A stretch of 64,000 nt of DNA from Pachypanchax playfairii (taxonomy: Eukaryota > Chordata > Actinopteri > Cyprinodontiformes > Aplocheilidae), in assembly GCA_006937955.1 (NCBI GenBank), contig SSNP01000015.1:4527489-4591488 (forward strand), given 5' to 3'. A model generated the notes under the pieces. That model had not been told where the DNA came from and did no database searches. It saw only the letters and a program-made list of their open reading frames with translations. Of the stretch, positions 1-12,800 are shown piece by piece. Within the stretch, counting starts at the first letter, position 1. Each line of letters opens with the position of its first letter. Made by a program: the position numbers and the translations under genes.

Positions 1-2104
1 ATAGATCAGTAATTGCTTATTACAATACAATTAGGGTAAAGGAGATGAGAGAAGGAAAGATGCTTAGTGCAAATGTGGAGTGACAGGCCGACATAGCCAG
101 ACCCAGGATTACAGTAGCCATTTGCACACACACAGAAAGCCAGAGCCATAAGAGAGAGAGACAAAGAGGGAGAAGACGACAAGGACAGGAAGAGGGAGTT
201 GGGGGTGGGGAAGGGCTGTCAAGTACAGGGCAGAAGCTAATGACAACTCTGGCTTCAACTTGCACAGACGTCTTTGAAGCTCGGCTCTGATCAGAGCTGT
301 GATTGCCACCTCTGCAGGGCCACCACTCCTATATTAACCTACACTAACAGCTATTCAGTGAAAGTCACAGGCCCCTTTTCAAAAGCCGACTTCTGCCAGA
401 GCTGGCCATCTGTGGAACGGCCCCTGCGAGATGGCCGCGATGCACGGAAAGACGCGCGCATGTAAGGGACAATGTTTGCATATGGCCGTGCTATAACAGC
501 GACGGTGGAGCTGAACACGGGGGCCGGTTAGAGCTGATTAGCTGCACTTCCCTCCTCAACTCACTACAGTTATGAAGATTGATAGAAGCAGCTTAGAGCT
601 GATTATAGGGCCCTGGAGATGATGCACGGGCCCATACCCCAAACAGCACATTCACACTGCATCCTCAACGAGCAAAACATGCAATCGCTAAGCACAAGGC
701 AGACATTAAGCAAACGTTATAGCAGTGAGAGGCAAATAAGAGAAACGGACAACGCCAGAGGTGCTCTTAAGGAGCTTTTCAAATATATGAATATTATGCT
801 AATTAGATGCGTCCTTGTGGCCAAATCTGGGACATTTGAGCAAGCGTGTAACAAACATTGAACAAATTTCCAGGGCACTATATTGTGAACATGGCTGGAT
901 ATCGAAAAGTCCCTCTGAGGTTATGAGACGCAGCACGCCGGGGGTCTGTTTGGCATGAAGAACACTGAAATTAATCTTGTTTTCAAATGAGCCACAGTGC
1001 TTTGAGATACATAATAATAATAATAAAAAATACAATTTGGAATACTCTTTACCAAAATAAAATATTTGAATCAGAAAAAAAGAGGAAATCTGCAGGGCTC
1101 AAAAGTACATGAAAAACAGCTGTTGCTGTAGGAAAAAGAGAATTTTGTAGTCTAATTGTGATTTAATTTGTCTTTATTATCTGAAGCACCGTGTGGTTTT
1201 ATTTTTTTGTGTGTCACTGAAAAGAATTTTCCTTTATTTGTCTCATGCACAAGAACAATGACACACTTGCAGCACTGGCTTGCAGCTGGTTTCAGGATGA
1301 TGGAAAACAAAGTTCAAAGAAAATATTTTAACAGTTTTATGCATCGGGAAATGCACATTTTTATTAGCATCTGTGCTAAAAGGCTTGCATGTTTATTAGA
1401 CATAATATACTAAAGGTTAGAGCACATAATGTGTACGCACATCAGACAGTTTATCTTTTAATTTGATGTTTCTTTAAACTTGAATTTGTTTCTCTTTTTT
1501 ATCATGTAACCTTTTCATCAAATGTGCAATTATGCTCACTGGACAGGGTAAAAATGTGGACCTCAAATGGACTAATTCTGTTGACCTTTTAAACCCACAG
1601 CAGAGGGCTGAGCAGTTCTTAAGCTGCGGCTGACTCACTGACATAGTTTGGTACTCTCACTTGGTCCTGCAGGGTACACAGAGGAGACCCAGTCAGGACC
1701 CTGCTGTTTCCTTTAAAAACTACATTAAGGATCGGACTCTTTTATTTACACCACAGTGCCTCCGAATCTATTCTGGGTCTCTGCTGCCCCCTCCCTGCCT
1801 TTGAACATGTTGAGGGACATCATGCTTTGCAGGCTGTAAACAGATACAAGACTCAATCAGAGGCAGTTTGTCTCAACGCAACAGAATCAAACTTTTAAAA
1901 AGACAAATGTCCAAATTCCCATACGATTAAATAATAAGCGGCTCAGAGAGAGCGATGTAGCTACGGGCCGTCCGGCTCGTTCCTTACCCACAATGGCGTT
2001 AAGAGAAAGTTTGTTTTTATAATCAGTTTTTTTAGAGGTAAAAAGTTTACAGGGGATGTATTAATTATGACATTTTTGCATCTGACCAACCAGATTTATA
2101 AATC
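1..2104. other. Intronic sequence, no gene
   Basis: Purine-rich low complexity near 145-230, the candidate block at 500-905, and (AAT)n at about 1009-1025. The rest is unique sequence with no supported frame. Short frames here have no family resemblance. Confidence 0.7.
500..905. promoter_or_regulatory. Candidate conserved intronic block with a 13-bp direct repeat
   Basis: The word TTAGAGCTGATTA occurs at 528-540 and again at 593-605, 65 bp apart, in unique sequence. ATTATGCTAATTAGATG follows near 792, with TAAT-type cores. No frame or transposon explains the stretch. Confidence 0.28.
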
Positions 2105-2167
2105 AAAATCTAACTTTTGCCTCATTTGTGAGATTTTTTTTTTTTTTATTTATTAGCAGGATGAATC
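2105..2167 (+). repeat. Left arm of a 1.7-kb-spaced inverted repeat
   Basis: It begins AAAATCTAACTTTTGCCTC and ends TTAGCAGGATGAATC, with a T-run of about 14 in the middle. It is nearly identical to the reverse complement of 3766-3827. It may be a terminal inverted repeat of a 1.7-kb element or one of two separate insertions in opposite orientation. Confidence 0.8.
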
Positions 2168-3765
2168 AAAGTTACTTTGGTATAAAACTTGACCGGATAT
2201 AGAACATAAAACAAACTTGCAATGAACTTGTTGTCAGTACAAATGGCCAAAATTACCCTTAAAATATCCATCAATCCATATTAGATTGTATATTAATCAC
2301 CTTTATAAGAGTCTTGATAAAGTAAATGTGGACTATCAAACATTAAACTACACATTCATTGTTTTATTTTCTGGATCGGACTCATCTTCTTCTTTCAGAA
2401 TATTCCTCCTGTCTCCTAGTTTGTTTTTTCTAGATGTTCATCTGGTCTGTTTCTCGATCCATCTATAATGGATTAACCTCTTTTAAGCAGTTTATCTTCT
2501 TCCCAGGTCTTTGTTCTGGGGAGCAGATTGGTCCCGTCCTGCCTGTTTCATGGAAACAAACTCATTTATGACCAGATCAAATTCTGATTTTATCTGGTAT
2601 TTGAGTTTTCCTCAGTAACTTTATGCAAATGTGTGTCTCTTTAGTCAACAACACATCCTATCAAAAGCAGCTCTACTGAAGAGCTACAGAGTTTATTAGC
2701 AAGTTTTGCACAGACAACAGCCAATGAGTCCTGCGGCTGTGCGACAGAAACATTATCTCTATAGTTAATAATCTCTCCTGCTTCAGCTGTTTTGAGTGGC
2801 AGCTTTTTCAATAAGTTGATGTTCTCCTGCGTGACCCTTGACACTGAAACCAAATGTTAATTTTTGAAACAAGACCCCTGTCTTAGTGCTGACAGTGAGC
2901 ACTAGAGGGGTAAACAAATGGGATTTTAACTTTCAATTACAATAATGGCTTTTTGTGAACGGCCTCTTACAAACCTTAACCTCCTGCCCACCCCCACCCA
3001 GCAAACCCACACACACGCAGTCAATGCCTCTCTATCTTTCTGTTTCACGCATACACACACACACACACACACACACAAAGTACACACATTGTTGGAATAC
3101 AATGAAGCTAATCATTGTGCAGCCTTCATCTCTTGAAATGTGGTCACATGAGTGACATGATAACAAAACAAGGAGGAGATAAGCAGGAGGACGTACGGCC
3201 ACCTAAACACCACCAACCTTTGCTTTTTTCTCATCTCTCTGAAACTCGGGCTTCTCATAAAGCACAGACGGTGAAAGAAGCTGCGGTCGACCCAACTGAG
3301 CATCGTCACAAAACCAATATTATCTCTAATCTTCTACCTATGGTTATGATGTTTTTAGACAAATTAAACATCACGCTGGTGATTCATTTGATGATAATTG
3401 TCTTGGTCAAAATGTCCCTTTCATCTAGTCAAGCTAAAAGTTAGTGTTGGTTCCTTTGTTGTGCCTTACAACAGTTTATTGTGACATAGCAAACAGTTGT
3501 CTGCTGCTGAATAAATGATCAAAGGATGGCATCACCAACCCTTTCAACAACCAAGACGGCTCGGTGCCCTGCAGCCTGAGAAAAGACATGCAAATAAATC
3601 AATGTGCCAATATATCATGCAACAAATGCAAATACAGAAACGGGTTGCAGATGGAACAGATGACCACAGACGTGAATGGAAAAAGTAAACGAAAGCGTAA
3701 AATCTACCTGATGGGAATTTTCCAAATACTGAAACACTTGTGCAGCTTTTAGTGCTTTTTTGCAG
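2168..3765. other. Sequence between the inverted arms, no gene
   Basis: About 1.6 kb with the CA microsatellite and several frames of up to 109 codons (3115-3444). None resembles a transposase or any known protein. A short hairpin, TAGTGCT...AGCACTA, lies near 2884-2904. Confidence 0.6.
3053..3077. repeat. (CA)n microsatellite
   Basis: A run of about 12 CA units, preceded by a shorter CA-rich stretch near 3006-3016. Two overlapping short frames through it reflect the repeat and are not genes. Confidence 0.95.
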
Positions 3766-3827
3766 GATTCATCCTGCTAACAAATCAAAAAAAAAAAATC
3801 TCACAAATGAGGCAAAAGTTAGATTTT
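3766..3827 (-). repeat. Right arm of the 1.7-kb-spaced inverted repeat
   Basis: It is the reverse complement of the 2105-2167 arm, with only a few differences outside the homopolymer. At its left edge lies the short palindrome GCAGGATTCATCCTGC (3762-3777). Confidence 0.8.
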
Positions 3828-6800
3828 TGGCATCATGGTTAGGGGTGTTGCCATAAAGCATTTTTTTGAGTCAGAGTCCCTGCCATAGAGATGAGGGGTA
3901 GACAGTCCCGCCCACTCAAATGCATGTGTCATGAGGTCTTTTTAACAATCAGATAAACAATCGCAGTTAAACATCAGAAAAATGATCATTTGAATATCCA
4001 GCAGTAATCTAAGTGGTGTGTGGATCAACAGCTGCACAAAATGACCTTTAGGGTTGTTTAATTTATGTATTTATTTTTGAAAAATATGCCTTTTCTTAAA
4101 GGTGAGGGGCGGGACTTAAATGCCAACCACTAGGGGGCTCTGTTTCTGTGTACTGATCGCTCGTTCTAAAACTACAGGAATTCCATTATTATGATAAACT
4201 AAAGAAAAGCAATCTGCATCCATTTGAACCTCATTAGTCTAAACGTCCCTGAGTTAAAAACACGTAGTAGATGCAGTTAAATCCAGAGCAGAAATGTTTC
4301 CTTTCTGAAAATGTTACATCATAAAAGGTGAAGTGTGTAATTTAGTTGTTAAACTACTAATTTGTTTTAATAACAGATTCAATTTCCCTTTTTTTTTTTT
4401 TGCTTGAAGCCAACATTTAAAATCTGTTTTGAGTACTTTCAGCTTTTCTGTTTTACATTCTAATAAATTAGTCATTATTCATTTTTGGACAGTTTGAGAA
4501 GCTTTTTAAAAAACATTCCTACAAAAACATAGAAAATACAAAAAAAAACTGATTAAATTAAAACTGGTGAATTTATCAAAAAAATCTACAAATGGTCTAA
4601 GAAAGATTTTACAGCCACGTGTAGCTGAAGAAGCTTCATACTGTATAAAATACCATCATGAGCAGCTCGATGCAAAATGCAAATAGTTACAAAGATAATA
4701 ATGCAGTTTAGTGCAATCTAAAAATAAACAATAAGAGGAAAATAAAGTTAGCTTGTTTCTACAGAATAGTTAGTTCTTTTTATTGTTTACCTCCAGGAAA
4801 AAGAACATCCGTTTTCCCAAAGGGAGAAAGCCTGTGAGGAGTCTTATTCCTGTTAGAAAGTCAACGCACCGTGACGCGGCTCCTTCTCTGTGCTGCTGAG
4901 GGCACTTCAGTCTCAATCTCCTTTTCTGCACGTGATTTCAGCTTTACTGCAAATGTGAGCTGTTTGTTTATGTCAAAACAAATGCACAACTCTTTGTGCA
5001 AACTGAGCACGATGTTTTCTCTGATAGAACGCACGGTTCACCTTTAAATTGCCTTTGACAATCACAACCGCAGTGATATGAGCATGTGCACGAACTCAAA
5101 CTCCAGCAGTTTATTTGTAAATCACTTCAATTTCATCAGTAAAATACGCTTAGCTAATTACAGCCGAGCATATGAAGGGAGCTGTGTGTGACTCCAGATT
5201 AAAAAAGGAGATTATTTCTTTAAACTGTGACAGATTATGATAACTAACAGCAGCCCAGTTTCCTAGTGACGTGCTCAATCAATGTTTTTTTGACAGTGTT
5301 TTAGTTGCCCCAGACAATAGCTGTGGTCCACTTAATTGCTGTAATTAATGTTCATCATTGTGAGTGTTTGCTGAACGACTTCTAAACCCCGAGCCCTCTC
5401 TTGGCTCCTCTCAGGAAGGGAATTGGGCGAGCGTGAAGCACTCGAGTTTTTTTGTCATGCTTCACAGGAACCTAGAAATGAGGGGAATAATTCTCTGCTC
5501 TTAAGCATGCTCAGAAGGGCTGAGCGGCACGGCTCGGCTAAGTCATTCTCCACGGCGTGCGTAGCTCACGGGCAATCCTGACCAGCCAGCATCAAGTTAC
5601 GTGGACACACATCCACTCAGCTCACAATACACAGTCATTTAGTAGCAGGTGATGCATAGCGGAGCGAGCACAATGATCTGGACTTGATGTCGTGTAAAAG
5701 AGGGACTTTTTACACTGTACCTGTCTTTGTGAGGCGATGCTGCAGTCCCTTCAACTGTCCTTGAAGCACCTAGTGCTGTTTGAAGGTGACTGGAGTAAAG
5801 CAGGAGAGGAGGAGATATAAAAATATAAAAAAATAACATGGAGGGTGAGAGAGTTCTCACTTTGTGTGGAAAAAGATATTTTGTTCTCTGGAATTACATA
5901 AACCGCTTGTGGCTAGCTGAGGCCTCAGCTGCGGTGAAAATAGGCCCCGACTGCCTCGCTGCCTAACAATCTACTCCACATCTCCACATCTTCCATCTCT
6001 GCCCGTGAGCTGTGGGAGAAGCAAACACAAACCTCCTGCTCTCCACTCCTCGTCTGTATTTCATTTCCTCCAAGGAAGAGGACTGCCTTAAAATATTCAG
6101 CCACTTTAAAGTGGCACGTCACACTGACCGGGCCATTTTCTTTGATGAGCTCTAGTCCTAATCCCTCAGTGATACATCTTCCAACGCCATCACTCAAGTG
6201 AGATGCTTTACAGAATAGTTATTGGTTTAGAAATGTGTGAAAAAAGGAATTCCAGGCCTTCCGAGTAGTTCTCACACATCAGGCGTATAAATGGAGCTGT
6301 GTGACACCATGGTCAATTGGATTTCTTCACGCGCTTCACATCCACCCTTGAAATGATGCCGGGCCACAATCTCAGCCCCCCGAGCCTCGGCTCTGCCCAC
6401 CTGCCCCACCTACGGTGTAATTCACTCTCCAGGTAAAGCCGAGTGGTGGGTCTGACCCCCACGGCTCTGGCCGTCACTTACTCCTGACCTCCAGCACGAT
6501 GCCAATGAAACATGTCCATTGAGTGGTGAGCAGAACAAACTGCCTCACCTGGCTCCTGCTGACAGCTTAGCGTTTTTGGTGGGAGTAACAGGACGACGCA
6601 GGTCCACAGTTCAGCTGCACAGCAAGGTGGCCTTGCCTCTGGCCCGAGCGCTGCACTGCAGCTGAAGTCTGAGACAACAAGTGAAGTTCCTTTTATCACT
6701 GAAGTGCCGCTCAAAACAAAGAGGATTTCAAACTGAGGCTGGTAGTTTGGCAGGTTTGGGGAGTGACGAGGTAACTGATCGTCTGAATCTGGGCTACATA

Positions 6801-9589
6801 TTTATTTCTATGTATTTGTTTGTTTGCATGTTTTTTGTGCACAGTTTCATTGCCATCTTTCTTCCCAGAGTTTAAGAAGGCGTCACGTTCTTCATGCAAC
6901 AATACAGCAGTCTAACAGTCAGTTCAGACAGCTCGAAGCTCCCAAGAAGCATTTTTAATGATTTTTATTAAAGAATTTACACAATAAATTTTTTCATACA
7001 AAGCTACAACTTCTCTGTAGCACCCAGCATGCCGTGCTCCCTTAAAGCGACAGGCTTGTCCCAGCATACACAGAAACACACGCACACAAGAACACAGCGG
7101 CTTGAAAATGTTTTTAAAATGTCGCCGAGTGTTGTGAAACGTTAACTGTTAAACTTTTGGTTTGATTTTAAGCGCCGATGCAGATGTTTGTTGTTGTTAT
7201 ATTGTTATTATCACATAGATTATGATGTTACCTCTTGAGTTTGAAGGAAGGAGATCAGAAATCAGAGTTGAGCAGTAATGTAAGGTTAAAGGTCGGTTCC
7301 AGGTTTGAACATTTAAAAGCAAAAGTCAAAATAGTTGACAATCAATTACATGTAATTAGTTACATTACTTTTATAAATGAATTGCAGTTGTTAGTATCTT
7401 TAAACTGAGTGACTTGTAAATGTGTCTGATCACATTTACAAAGTCTGACTAGAACATATTTCCACTTTGCCTGCAGAGACCTCCATAATTATGTTATCAT
7501 TTGTTGTAATTGCAATATTTTGCCCAATTCCACTTGTGTGGAATAATGTTACCTGGATCTTGTCCCTCTAAAAGATTGAACTCTATAATTTGTGGTATTT
7601 GCCTTTTGCTGTAAAAATACACACCTGTGTCACACTTGTCATTGTGTCACATTAACGGTGTGATGTTGCGGTGCGCCTGGATGGTCGACTCAGCGAGCTA
7701 GAAAACCAGAGCAGCGTGCATATTGTTGCATGGTGTGCATGCATGCAGGAAATCACAAGTAATAACATCTTCAAATAACTGAAAATTGCTTTAGAAATGA
7801 CATGTAACAGATCCGTTTACTTCAAGGTAAGAATATGATCAACAGCTGAAAGAGGTCAATGAAAAAAAAAAAAAATACTGTTTATCAGATTTAAATATCA
7901 GCATAACTCAGTGTGAAATTAATTCTTGTTGGGGTGAAAAATAAACAGAATTCCAGTCCAACTCAGTAAATGAAATAAGGAGGCTAAATGAACGACGTGT
8001 GAATTCTGGCAACTGCACAAACATGACATGTTGAGTTGGAGTTTAAAAAAAATGGGGTAATTTATTCGACACTGCTGAGGATCAGTAGCATTTAACTAAA
8101 TGAGAATAAACTCCCAAATTTACAAAGTCATTAAAGCACATTAACGTTTTGGCACAACATGTCCTTGATCTTCTCCTTCTCTTATTGTTTCCTGTTTAAT
8201 CGATGAAGAAAAATGAGCCTTTTTCTCCTGTAAAAGATTCAACCTTTGTAGAAGAAAGTCGGTGCACCTGCACGGTCTTTAAAAATTGGGCCATTTATAT
8301 TTCAGATTACAGAGTTTCTTCATCATACGTCTATGCTCTCTCAGCTGTAATGTCGTTTACACGGGACGCATGTGACTGTGGAAAAACAAAACAAAAGCAG
8401 CGACCAGGAAGGCTAATGGTGGTCCAGTCAGAATGTGACAGCTTGTTCTCTGTCAGGTGAAACGCGGAGTGCAATGTTGTGTCTGACTCAGCTCGCACGC
8501 ACAAAGCAGGCAACAACTCAAAGTGTGAGGGGAAAAAAGGAGGCGTGGGAACGAGTGTGTCAGATTAAAGTCCGTTGCACGAGTCTCATGCTCGCTGCGA
8601 GAGATTTGGCTGGGAGCCACGCTCCAGATTTTTTTTTTATTCTTTTGGGCAGGGTGGAGGTGGGGGGGGGGGGTTTCCAGGTGTTACTCAGCACTGTCAC
8701 CCTGCTTATCAACCCCGCTGCATGAGCGAGGCATCACGTGTGGGAACACAAAGTCGAGGTGACATATACGCAAAAGCAGCGATGCATCTGAAACTGATCA
8801 TTTACCAGCTGAATCCATCACTGAGCGTTTCAGCTTTCTGCAGCTTACGAAAACTAACACACACACTTGTTTGCTGTTCCACGGTTACGTATCAGCTGTT
8901 CGTGTCATCAACCTGCGGTTCAGTACAGCTCTGTTAAAAACTCTGGTTAATATCTTTCCTAAAAATGTCCTGTCACAAACGAAAGTTAAACTGCCTCTTT
9001 TACAGCTCTTCCTTTTCAAAGGGCTCGCTTTAATGAATTTAATTTCCTTGTGCGTAAGAAATGTGATAAAAAATTCATTCCAGATCATAACACTGCTGTC
9101 AAGAAACAGAGACAGGAAAAATATGGTTTTATTAACCCTTTCGTTCCCAAACTCTAACTGCACCACAGCAACAAAGGATTTAACCTCCCGAGTCTTCATA
9201 TGAGAACCACAAGCTCTCGTTTCATGAGATTTTAATCTGCTTAACTGTTGTTCTTATTCAAGGACACTTCTTTTTATTTCAAACTTTGTATTTTTTAATT
9301 CCAGTGAATGTAAAATTTGTTTTCATAGTAACTGTTCAAATGTAATGCAAAAAAGTAGCAGTTCTTCTTCATAATGATTAGAAACAACAGAAGCCTTATT
9401 TATCAGACTCACTGACCGTTAGATTTTAAAAGTTTAAAAGTTTGGAAATAAGACTGATTTCTAAAAAAATCTGAACTTGAGTCTTATTATAAAACATTCA
9501 GTAAAGAAAACTTGATTAATTTAATCATAGAATTAGAAAAACTTTCTTCTTCTCCTTTCTGACTGAGAGGAAATAAAGATTTATCCACA
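3828..9589. other. Intronic sequence, no gene
   Basis: From 3835 to 4140 the sequence has a repeat-like look, with CAGTCCCGCCCACTCAAATG near 3904 and GGGGCGGGACTTAAATGCC near 4106 roughly inverted to each other. AT-rich tracts run from 4370 to 4780. The stretch 5040-5420 is complex and could be conserved. Around 7340-7370 the words ACATGTAATTAGTTACATTA resemble the end of a hAT-type MITE, but no partner end was found. Nothing coding is supported. Confidence 0.6.
8662..8673. repeat. G12 homopolymer
   Basis: Twelve consecutive G, preceded by a T9 run at about 8629. The pair lies in an otherwise ordinary intronic stretch. Confidence 0.9.
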
Positions 9590-9822
9590 TGTTGGTGCTG
9601 TTAGTTTGACCTGTTTGACGAAGGTCCAGGGTTGAAACTTAGCTGGAACCTTTCTGCATGAGTTTATATGTTCTCCCTGTTCCTGTCTGGGTTTTCTCCC
9701 ACAATCTAAAACTAAATCTGTCCAGTAACCTGTCCGTGGTTTAACCCCGCCTCCAGTCCAACAACTACTGGAGATGAAGACCAGCTCTCTGTGACCCTGA
9801 ACAGGAATAATGGATAAAGATT
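9590..9822 (+). mobile_element. Decayed L2/tRNA-SINE-like dispersed fish repeat
   Basis: The run GTCCAGGGTTGAAAC, CTTTCTGCATGAGTTTATATG, TTCTCCCTGTT, GGGTTTTCTCCCACA, AACCTGTCCGTGGTTTAACC and GACCCTGAACAGGA keeps the order of a very common percomorph repeat, whose consensus is ...TGGGTTCGAATCC...TTTGCATGTTCTCCC...CGACCTGTCCAGGGTGTACCCCGCC...CGACCCTGA. Several internal deletions are present. The opposite-strand 101-codon frame here is not a gene. Confidence 0.75.
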
Positions 9823-12800
9823 TAACAAAAAGTTCAGTTTTAGCAGTTTCATCTGGCAGGATTGAGTCTTTGTTCAGTTCAAACATGGTCTAATGTAACG
9901 TCTAGTCCCAGAACTACAACATGTTGTTCAAAGCTAATTTAAATATAGTCAAGCTTGAGCTGGAGCCATTTCTACTGACAGCGCTGAGTCTTGAGAGCGA
10001 TACATAACAATTACAGGAGAACTAAAAGCTTTACAAATTTGAGGTAGCATATGTGAAAGATCTGGTAAGAGTCCAACATACTCCCTCATGTCGCGAGTTA
10101 CGTGCCAGCTCATCACGCACTAATACAACACATCATACGTGTGCGCTGCAAACACAAACAGTCCCACACAACAGTCATTTTTCTTGTCTGTTAACGCAGT
10201 AGCCAACCATAGGCAGTGCGAAGCTGCAGAAAACAGGCTTAGATACACGGTTCTACATGAAAACCCTTCTTTTCCGTGAGCTGATCCTTCTTTGTTCTGC
10301 ATAAATGCCAATTACATAATTCTCTCTGGCATGCAAATCAGATTAGACGAGGCCATGGCAGATCACCTATACTGCTCCGTCTCGTCACGCCTCCAAATCC
10401 GCAGGAATGGAACATTTTAGGACTTGTCACTTCGACACGTTTGAGAAAATAGAATCACTCGTTCATTCAAGGTGCAATAAATGCAGTGACGGACAAAAAC
10501 TCACAATTATGTGCTTTATGTTTCAGGACTGATACGAAAGGCCACTTTCAGCTTTAGCATAATGGTATTTGGTTTTAGAAAGAGCAACATGAAAATTCAG
10601 ATGGGAAATATCAAGGGTATTATCAAATGTTAGAGATGTCCAGGAGTACACATGATATACTGTATCAGCGGGATATTTGTATGCTGAGAGGAGACACTGA
10701 CATTCAGCTTGTGGGCACTGATACACAGAACCACGCTGGGAAAGGGAACCAATGCAAATTAGCGAATCGAAGGAAAGTGACACTTTGCTGGTGGCAATGG
10801 GAAGTCATCAAGAAAATGGTATGGCAGTGGAGGCAAGAAATGCACAAAAGGTCTTTTTTTCTTCTTCTTTGTCTGCACAAGGACACGTGTGTACGTCCCT
10901 GTGTATGCGTGTGTGCGTTTGCCTCAGCCCAGGGAAGCAAAGAGCAGAAAAATAAACAGAAGTTGCCAACCCAGTGTGAACTTAGAGGATGCACAGACAG
11001 CTGGAGGAGCAGAAACAAAAAGAGGCAGCAAGAAAAGCAGAAAAAACTGTGGCTGCAAGACACAACTTGTGTCAGAAATCTTCCCAGCATGACAAGAAAA
11101 ACTACAAAAAAAAAAAAATACAATCTGCATGTTTCTTTATGTGGACTTACTAAAACAAAGTATTTTTCATGTCCCTCTTCAGATGTCGATGCATGTTTAA
11201 CATGTAAAATACTTCAGCATACAGCTCTGTTGGGCTGCAGGCATGTCTTTGTGACTCGGCTTCTGAGAAAGCGTGGAGGTTTTAAGTGCACAGACCAGCC
11301 TGCAGTATATGTAGGTGACACACTTTGCTTTAACAGCTGCAATCCCAGTCCCTCACATTCCTCCAGGCCCCGTTTTCTTAATGGTATTATAAAGCACATC
11401 AAACTGGTGACATTAACTTGCTTTTCAGCTTCCATTTGAGCTCATAACAAAGCTAAAAATAAATCAGCAAGAAGAAATGACTTTCTCAGGTTCAAGTATC
11501 TACAGAGCATAAAAAGGTGCATTTTTAATACTGTAATCCATCGTAATCTGTGTCATTTTCCCTTTTAGGACACAAAAGACCATAAAGTATAGCCTTTAGG
11601 AAAAGTATGATTTTATTCTGTATTAAAAAAGGTTATAATTTCTGTATTTCCTTTAAAACACACACACACAAGCTAATAAGAATAAAGTGGTAGTTGTATG
11701 AATAATACTTACACGTTCTGAGCACATCTGGGATGCACACATGGGCACTTTTTATGCAGACATGCGGCTAAAAATAGATCAGTGAAAATGGGCTAATATC
11801 AGTATTGATGCATTTGTCCTTCTGTACAAAGCTATCACACAGCATCGTGTCCCTGCTGTCCGCCCCGCCGATGGCTCACAAGGACATGTGCAGATACAGA
11901 CAAACACAGATCTATAACCTGCAGCATTAGGGCCTAATTCATGCAGGTCAAACTCCCTCCGAAGAGCAAAGTGACGGTCATCAGCCATGTGTGACGTGCT
12001 GTTTCATTTTGCCTGTGTCCTCAGGGAATGAGGAGATGCACAAAGTGATGTCAACAAACATGCACAGCTCATTTACGCTTTTTTTTTTTATGTTGGTGTC
12101 GTTTCTTTGTTTAACAGCGTATGAAATTGTTGTGGAGTTCTTGTTGTTTCTGAAGCCTTGGAGGAAGGCGGAGCTTGGAGTGAAACGACAGTACAGACTG
12201 TGGTACCAAATCCTGCTCGGGTAGCGAAGTCACAGCCGTGTGAATTAGAAATGTCTGCTTGGAATACCCCCGCGGATCGGCGATGAAATGTGTTAAAATT
12301 GGCAAGAAACATCTGAAACACAGATGTCTAACGGATGCTTCCTGTAACACTTCCTCCTCCTCTGACATGGTGAGCTGTCTTCTCTTCTATTCATATGCTA
12401 ATGTTCAATCAGGCTGCCCAATCCGGAAGCTTTTCCAGCCATGTTTTTTTTTTTTTTTCAAGCAATCAATTTACCTTGGAGAGAGATAAAAGCTTAAGGA
12501 GTCACATAAGAGGCGAGCTGGAGCAAATGGTGATATGAACTGAAAAAAGAACAGAAAAAAAACAACTACCAAGATGGGAAAAAAGACGCGGTTGGGGAAT
12601 AGCTGGATAATGTAGGTATAAACACACAAGTCTGTGCCTAGGAAGGCTCGACTGAAGCTCATTCTCATCTAAGCCGAGTTTCCCCCCACTGCAGGAGGGA
12701 CTTCCAACACCTTCAGCTGCAATATAAATGTTAATAGAGTTCAGGGAAAGAAAACGAGGCGTAAACAAACAAATGTGGTATTCCATGCTTTGGGGCAGCA

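Noticed and set aside
7265..7810. hAT-type MITE suggested by ACATGTAATTAGTTACATTA
   Set aside because: Only one short end-like word is present; no matching opposite end or target duplication was found.
10704..11123. 139-codon minus-strand frame rich in Phe, Leu and Ser
   Set aside because: The translation is the complement of a purine-rich stretch and shows only low-complexity composition.
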